From contig NZ_KB889563.1 of the NCBI RefSeq assembly GCF_000372745.1, positions 17,184-81,183 of the forward strand: a DNA stretch of 64,000 nucleotides. The letters run 5' to 3'. The stretch comes from Embleya scabrispora DSM 41855. Lineage in GTDB: Bacteria; Actinomycetota; Actinomycetes; Streptomycetales; Streptomycetaceae. Positions 60,468 through 64,000 of this stretch are shown here, piece after piece. Within the stretch, counting starts at the first letter, position 1; each line of letters begins with the position of its first letter. Under the pieces are notes generated by a model. The model was not told the origin of the DNA. It was given only the letters and a program-made list of their open reading frames with translations, and ran no database searches. Made by a program: the position numbers and the translations under genes.

Positions 60468-60506
60468 GCGGCACCACACAGGCGGCGCGGGGGCGAAAAG
60501 GGAACT

Positions 60507-60542
60507 CCGGCTCCACCCGTCGTCGCCGACGGGCGGAGCCGG
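60507..60542. terminator. hairpin terminator after the sugar-acid operon
   Basis: CCGGCTCC / GGAGCCGG and, inside, CCCGTCG / CGACGGG form one long interrupted stem with a 4-base loop, 40 bases after the mannonate dehydratase stop. Confidence 0.8.
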
Positions 60543-60883
60543 CACCGTGAGCGGCCGCCAATCCGGCTGACGTCCGGCCGATTCAGGCCGTGAGGTGCAC
60601 GGCGACGCGCCGGGGCCGCCATCCCGTGCCGACACGCGCTGGCCGCCGTGGTCGAGGCCGCCGACGCGGGGCGGCTGCCGGAGGTGCAGGTCGCGACCGG
60701 CATGCAGAGGCGGCATCGGGAGGCAGACCCGCTCCCCGGCCGGTGCCGCTCCTGTTGTGCGGCGCGTAGTCCGTGGGTGACCCATACGGGGGCGATCGGG
60801 AGCCTACCCGGATACTCGACCAGGCCGCCGACTTCCTCGCCGAGGTGCAGGTCCGCGGTCGACTGCGTGGTTCCCCCGGAGTC
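60543..60883. other. gene-poor interval
   Basis: About 340 bases. A plus-strand frame near 60773-60850 reads GDREPTRILDQAADFLAEVQ, VRGRLRG, which looks faintly coding, but no start context or family can be assigned. Probably residual sequence from the rearrangement that duplicated the flanking genes. Confidence 0.4.
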
Positions 60884-61345
60884 TCAGGTGCCGCAACCGC
60901 GGGAGGGAAGCGCCACGCGCGCCGTGACCCGTGTGCCGTGGGAGCTGCGGTCGAACGTCACGCTGTCCGCGTACGCGCTGACGAGGAGCAGTCCGCGTCC
61001 GAAGGTCGCGATCTCGCCGGGTCGATCGGGTAGACGAGGTGTGGAGTGCCATCGTCCGGAATCACGGACGCTTGCCACGATCTCCGAGTCGCGCGCGGTG
61101 ACGATCACGGCCACATCGCAACTGCCGCTGTGGCGCACGGCATTGGTCACGAGTTCGGTCACGATGAGACCGAGTGCCTCGCGCGCCTCGTCGGGGATCC
61201 CCCATTGCCGTGCCACACCGACGGTGAAGTGCCGCATCGTCGTCACGGACTCGCGGGCGGCGGTCGTGTGGCACGCGGCGGTCCTCGCCATCCCCGCGAG
61301 GGTGGCGGGCCGAATGTCGGTACGAGGGGTGCCTGTGGCGATCAT
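60884..61345 (-). CDS. HATPase_c (RsbW-like) regulatory ATP-binding protein
   Basis: 153 residues of the Streptomyces anti-sigma/serine-kinase-like GHKL family. N-box VTELVTNAVRHSG, G1 region VRDSGRWHSTPRLPDR, G2-like FGRGLLLVSAYADSVTF, final SHGTRVTARVAL. Such proteins bind ATP and are thought to act as anti-sigma factors or partners of anti-anti-sigma proteins. ATG at 61345 follows GGAGCCTCAG; an upstream ATG at 61396 is possible. Interposed between the two sugar-acid loci without visible functional link. Confidence 0.88.
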   Translation of the reverse strand: MIATGTPRTDIRPATLAGMARTAACHTTAARESVTTMRHFTVGVARQWGIPDEAREALGLIVTELVTNAVRHSGSCDVAVIVTARDSEIVASVRDSGRWHSTPRLPDRPGEIATFGRGLLLVSAYADSVTFDRSSHGTRVTARVALPSRGCGT

Positions 61346-61416
61346 CTGAGGCTCCGGGATCGCTTGGTGCGGTGTGGATGAGCGTGTTCGGGGCATGACA
61401 AACGTCTCCGGTCTCC

Positions 61417-62454
61417 TCAGGCCCCGAGGTCCAGGGCGTCGAGGACGCCTTGGAGGTATCCGATGACATGGGCACGCCCACGGCTGCAGTACGCCTGCGA
61501 CGAGACGTCCCCCCACGTGCCGGCGTCGCCGATCATGGCGGGCACATGGTCGTCGATGACGAACCCGTCGAAGCCGACGTCGTGAAGGCGGCGGATGACG
61601 CGAGCCGGATCGAGGTTCCCCTCGCCCAGGAAGCACTCCCGGAAGGCCGGGACCGTGCCCTGCACGTCGCGGAAGTGGATGTAGACGATGGATCCGGAAG
61701 GCCCGAGGGCGTCGATGGCCTCGTCGACCGCCTCCTGCCCGCCCATTTCCGAGACGGTCCCGAGACACAGGTCGACTCCCCAGGCCGGGCTCTCGTTCGC
61801 CTGTGCGCGGGCCGCCACCAGCGACGCGGGCGAGGTGAAGATGCGGGCCGCCCCGCCGAGTGGGTCGTCGACGGGCGGGTCGTCCGGGTGGAGCGCGAGA
61901 CGGACCCCGACTTCCTCGGCGACCGGCAGGACGGCGTCCAGGAAGTACTGGTGGTTGGCCCACATCTGCTCGGCGGAGATGGGCTCCGCAAGCGGCTCGG
62001 AGGGCGAAAGGCGGTGGGACGCGAGGGCGTTCCCGGCGGGCGTGTCCGCGAGGTCGAAGGCTGTGACCTCGGCACCGCCCCGGCCGGGCTCCGCCATGGC
62101 CGTGCGCCAGACGAAGGTGGGCTGGAAGTTGTAGCCCAGGACGTCGATGCCCGCCGCGGCCATGTTCCGGATCGTGGTGCGGAAGTTGTCGATCTCCTCC
62201 TCGCGTCCTGGGGCGCCGCGCTGGACCTTGCGAAAGTGCCGCATCGGCACGTTCTCCAGCCCGTCGATCGCGAGACCGTCGGCGTCGCAGCGCTCACGTA
62301 GCGCGCGCAGTTCCTCCAAGCTCCAGTACCCGGCGCTCCCCCGCAGCAGGTTGGGGGTGTGGAACTGGACGCCCTTCAGGCCGAGCTGATGCGCGAAGGC
62401 GGCGGTCCGGTCGTCGTACTCGTCGACGTGGCCGAGTGAGATTCGTATGGTCAC
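61417..62454 (-). CDS. mannonate dehydratase-like sugar acid dehydratase, second copy
   Basis: 345 residues, strongly similar end to end to the product of 59433-60467 (for example EQMWANHQYFLDAVLPVAEE and FRDVQGTVPAFRECFLGEGN shared exactly). The same HPDDPP, SEMGG and DDHVP motifs are present. Differences cluster in the N-terminal region (RGSAGYWSLEE, MRHFRKVQRG) and the CLGTVSE strand context (VDLCLG rather than VNFCLG), which could adjust substrate choice. GTG start at 62454; it lies downstream of the GntR gene on the same strand and is presumably co-regulated. Confidence 0.93.
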   Translation of the reverse strand: MTIRISLGHVDEYDDRTAAFAHQLGLKGVQFHTPNLLRGSAGYWSLEELRALRERCDADGLAIDGLENVPMRHFRKVQRGAPGREEEIDNFRTTIRNMAAAGIDVLGYNFQPTFVWRTAMAEPGRGGAEVTAFDLADTPAGNALASHRLSPSEPLAEPISAEQMWANHQYFLDAVLPVAEEVGVRLALHPDDPPVDDPLGGAARIFTSPASLVAARAQANESPAWGVDLCLGTVSEMGGQEAVDEAIDALGPSGSIVYIHFRDVQGTVPAFRECFLGEGNLDPARVIRRLHDVGFDGFVIDDHVPAMIGDAGTWGDVSSQAYCSRGRAHVIGYLQGVLDALDLGA

Positions 62455-62517
62455 GTCGATACTCCTTCCGGCCCTGGCACGGGCGAGGCGGGGATGTGCC
62501 CGCGGCCCGCCCGAACG

Positions 62518-63237
62518 TCATTCGGTGAAATAGCCGGGGTATTGCGCCTGCAGGGCGGGGCCGTTGTCGAGCGCCCGCCGTGCATGTCGTCGGATGTGGG
62601 CTCGCCCGCCGAGGACGTCGCCGGCCTCCAGAGCGTCGACGATGGCCGTGTGTTCCTCGATCAGGCCCAACACGGTGTCCGGGTCGGGAAGTGACAACCG
62701 CCGCAGCCGGTCCAGGTGCATCTTCATCGGCTGCATGATCTGCCAGGCCCCCGGATATCCGCTGATGTTGAAGATCCGGGCGTGCAGAGCCTCGTCTGCG
62801 GCGAAGAATGCGTCGAGGTCGTGGACCTCGACGTAGCGCCGCTGCTCGGCCAGGATGGCACGCAAGCCGCTGATGTCACGCTCCGGCTTCTCGCAGGCCG
62901 TCGCGAAAGCCGCCGACTCGAGGTTCTCGCGCACGAAGCGCGCCTGCTCCACGTCGTGCAGACGGATCAGCTCGACCCGGGTCCCGACCTGGGGGACGAC
63001 GGAAACGAGTCCGGTCTCGACCAGGCGGGCGATCGCCTCACGCAGCGGGGTGCGGCTGACGTGCAACTGCTCGGCCAGGTCGGTCTCGGACAGTGACGCT
63101 CCGGGCGGGAGCCGCACATTGCGGATCGCCGAGGCGAGCTCCTCGTAGACGCGGTCCGAAGTTCGCTGACGCGGCCGGGACCGGCCTACCGAGGCCAAGG
63201 CACCGGCGTTCACCGTGGGGGTTCGTTCGTTCTTCAT
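62518..63237 (-). CDS. GntR family regulator, FadR/FCD subfamily
   Basis: 239 residues. Winged helix: DRVYEELASAIRNVRLPPGASLSETDLAEQLHVSRTPLREAIARLVETGLV; C-terminal FCD ligand domain with metal-binding histidine pattern (FFAADEALHARIFN, EEHTAIVDALEAGD, AHIRRHARRAL). FCD regulators of this sort respond to sugar acids and related carboxylates. It is the intact relative of the remnant at 55123 and likely binds CTTGCAT-N14-ATGCAAG sites at 63247 and 55086, controlling itself, the second dehydratase, the divergent ABC operon and possibly the kinase operon. Confidence 0.93.
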   Translation of the reverse strand: MKNERTPTVNAGALASVGRSRPRQRTSDRVYEELASAIRNVRLPPGASLSETDLAEQLHVSRTPLREAIARLVETGLVSVVPQVGTRVELIRLHDVEQARFVRENLESAAFATACEKPERDISGLRAILAEQRRYVEVHDLDAFFAADEALHARIFNISGYPGAWQIMQPMKMHLDRLRRLSLPDPDTVLGLIEEHTAIVDALEAGDVLGGRAHIRRHARRALDNGPALQAQYPGYFTE

Positions 63238-63244
63238 GAGACCA

Positions 63245-63276
63245 TCCTTGCATGCTGGTCGACTTGTATGCAAGGA
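63245..63276. promoter_or_regulatory. GntR-type operator, second copy
   Basis: TCCTTGCAT (63245-63253) and ATGCAAGGA (63268-63276), a perfect 9-base inverted repeat directly upstream of the GntR start and ahead of the divergent ABC gene. Core spacing CTTGCAT-N14-ATGCAAG equals that at 55086. Confidence 0.82.
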
Positions 63277-63369
63277 TTCCGAAAGAGCATAAAACGACCG
63301 ATTTATCCTCGAGTGCGGAGTATCCGAGTCACTGACCCGGAGAGACCCAGGAGAGGGGAACTCGTACCG

Positions 63370-64000
63370 ATGCATGTGTCGCACACGACCCCTGATCGCG
63401 CGGACCCCCGGCCGAGCCACCCCGTACTGTCGGCCGTCGGCGTCTCGAAGCGGTTCGGCCACGTGACAGCGCTGACGGACGTCTCACTGGAGGTCGCGCC
63501 CGGCGAAGTCGTCGCCCTCATGGGCGACAACGGCGCGGGGAAGTCCACCCTGGTGAAGATCCTTTCGGGAGTCCTCGCGCCGGACGGCGGCGAGCTGCGG
63601 ATCCGCGGGGTGCATGTTCGCTTCTCGTCACCCCTGGACGCCCGCGCGGCCGGCATCGAGACGGTCTACCAGGACCTCGCCCTGGCCGACGACCTGTCAG
63701 CTCCGGCGAACCTGTTCCTCGGACGCGAGCACCGCAAGCCCGGACTGCTGGGGAGGCTCGGCGTCCTCGACGTCAAGCGCATGCAGACCGAGGCCGAGAA
63801 GCACCTGCGCACGCTCGGCGCCCGGGTGCCGGACTACCGCGCCCCGGTCCGAATGTTCTCCGGAGGTCAGCGCCAGAGCGTGGCGATCGCCCGGGCGGGG
63901 ATCTGGGCCAGGGAACTGGTCATCATGGACGAGCCGACGGCCGCCCTCGGGCTGGTGCAGACCGAACAGGTCGCACAGCTGATCAAGCGGACCCGGGACC
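63370..64000 (+). CDS. ribose-type sugar ABC transporter ATPase (partial, runs off the window)
   Basis: First 210 residues. Walker A GDNGAGKSTLVKILSG, Q-loop YQDLALADDLSAPANLFLGRE, signature FSGGQRQSVAIARA, Walker B LVIMDEPTAALG. The ANLFLGRE and MDEPTAALG forms are typical of RbsA/XylG/FrcA-like CUT2 transporters, with either one or two ABC domains; the gene is cut by the window end. ATG at 63370 follows GAGAGGGG. Divergent from the GntR regulator, with the operator between, it should import the sugar or sugar acid used by the neighbouring enzymes. Confidence 0.9.
   Translation, partial: MHVSHTTPDRADPRPSHPVLSAVGVSKRFGHVTALTDVSLEVAPGEVVALMGDNGAGKSTLVKILSGVLAPDGGELRIRGVHVRFSSPLDARAAGIETVYQDLALADDLSAPANLFLGREHRKPGLLGRLGVLDVKRMQTEAEKHLRTLGARVPDYRAPVRMFSGGQRQSVAIARAGIWARELVIMDEPTAALGLVQTEQVAQLIKRTRD

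Noticed and set aside
1..64000. tRNA genes, rRNA or CRISPR arrays
   Set aside because: No cloverleaf with TTCRANNC, no rRNA-like conserved stretches and no regularly spaced direct repeats were found on reading through; short structured RNAs could still be missed by eye.

Overview
The window is very GC-rich, with strong third-position GC bias, frequent GTG starts and ATGA/GTGA/TGATG stop-start overlaps. It also carries families largely restricted to Streptomyces and relatives: Methyltransf_19/DUF574 methyltransferases, a CmtR-type ArsR, VanRS-K-HAX and the cREC receiver. The host is best read as a member of the Streptomycetaceae or a close actinomycete. No rRNA, tRNA, CRISPR array or intact insertion sequence was seen. 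Intact accessory operons alternate with gene remnants (carboxypeptidase, PKS carrier protein, SDR tail, murF, AraC, FAH, ROK-NanE, GntR, repeat-protein paralogs), as expected of a chromosome arm rather than the core.

Layout. 0-6 kb: YceI protein; DUF1989 protein with an APC permease and the tail of an amidohydrolase; a LysR regulator divergent from an EamA exporter. 6-12 kb: a DD-carboxypeptidase pseudogene, two DUF574 methyltransferases around a polyketide carrier-protein remnant, and an AHSA1-type protein. 12-20 kb: a frameshifted P-loop kinase, a CmtR/CDF metal-efflux pair, a lipoprotein, a secreted M4 protease, and a secreted beta-propeller protein divergent from a TrmB/LuxR-type regulator. 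20-26.5 kb: glycopeptide-resistance cluster vanR-vanS-vanK-vanH-vanA-vanX with three copies of a VanR-box-like sequence and a decayed murF between vanK and vanH. 27-28.5 kb: an ECF sigma factor with its membrane partner.

29-36 kb: a four-gene peptide/nickel-type ABC importer divergent from a MATE exporter, with a DtxR/IdeR-type iron box between them; I infer uptake and export of a metallophore. 36-41 kb: CapA-family phosphoesterase, an extradiol dioxygenase between remnants of AraC and FAH genes, a hypothetical protein, and a decayed repeat-protein locus. 41-43.6 kb: arsenic operon arsR-acr3-arsC followed by a truncated ArsN1-like acetyltransferase. 44-51 kb: DinB protein, several hypothetical proteins, a coupled three-gene set with a family-3 solute-binding lipoprotein, and a single-domain receiver. 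51-54 kb: His-rich membrane protein and a SecDF fusion.

54.5-64 kb: a carbohydrate-acid region. Kinase, enolase-like protein, SDR dehydrogenase, FAH-type hydrolase and mannonate dehydratase form one coupled operon preceded by a dead GntR gene. A second mannonate dehydratase, an intact homologous GntR regulator and the start of a ribose-type ABC ATPase follow. Both GntR loci carry the same CTTGCAT-N14-ATGCAAG operator. The enolase-like protein has lost two conserved active-site residues, so this operon is the best candidate for an undescribed pathway.
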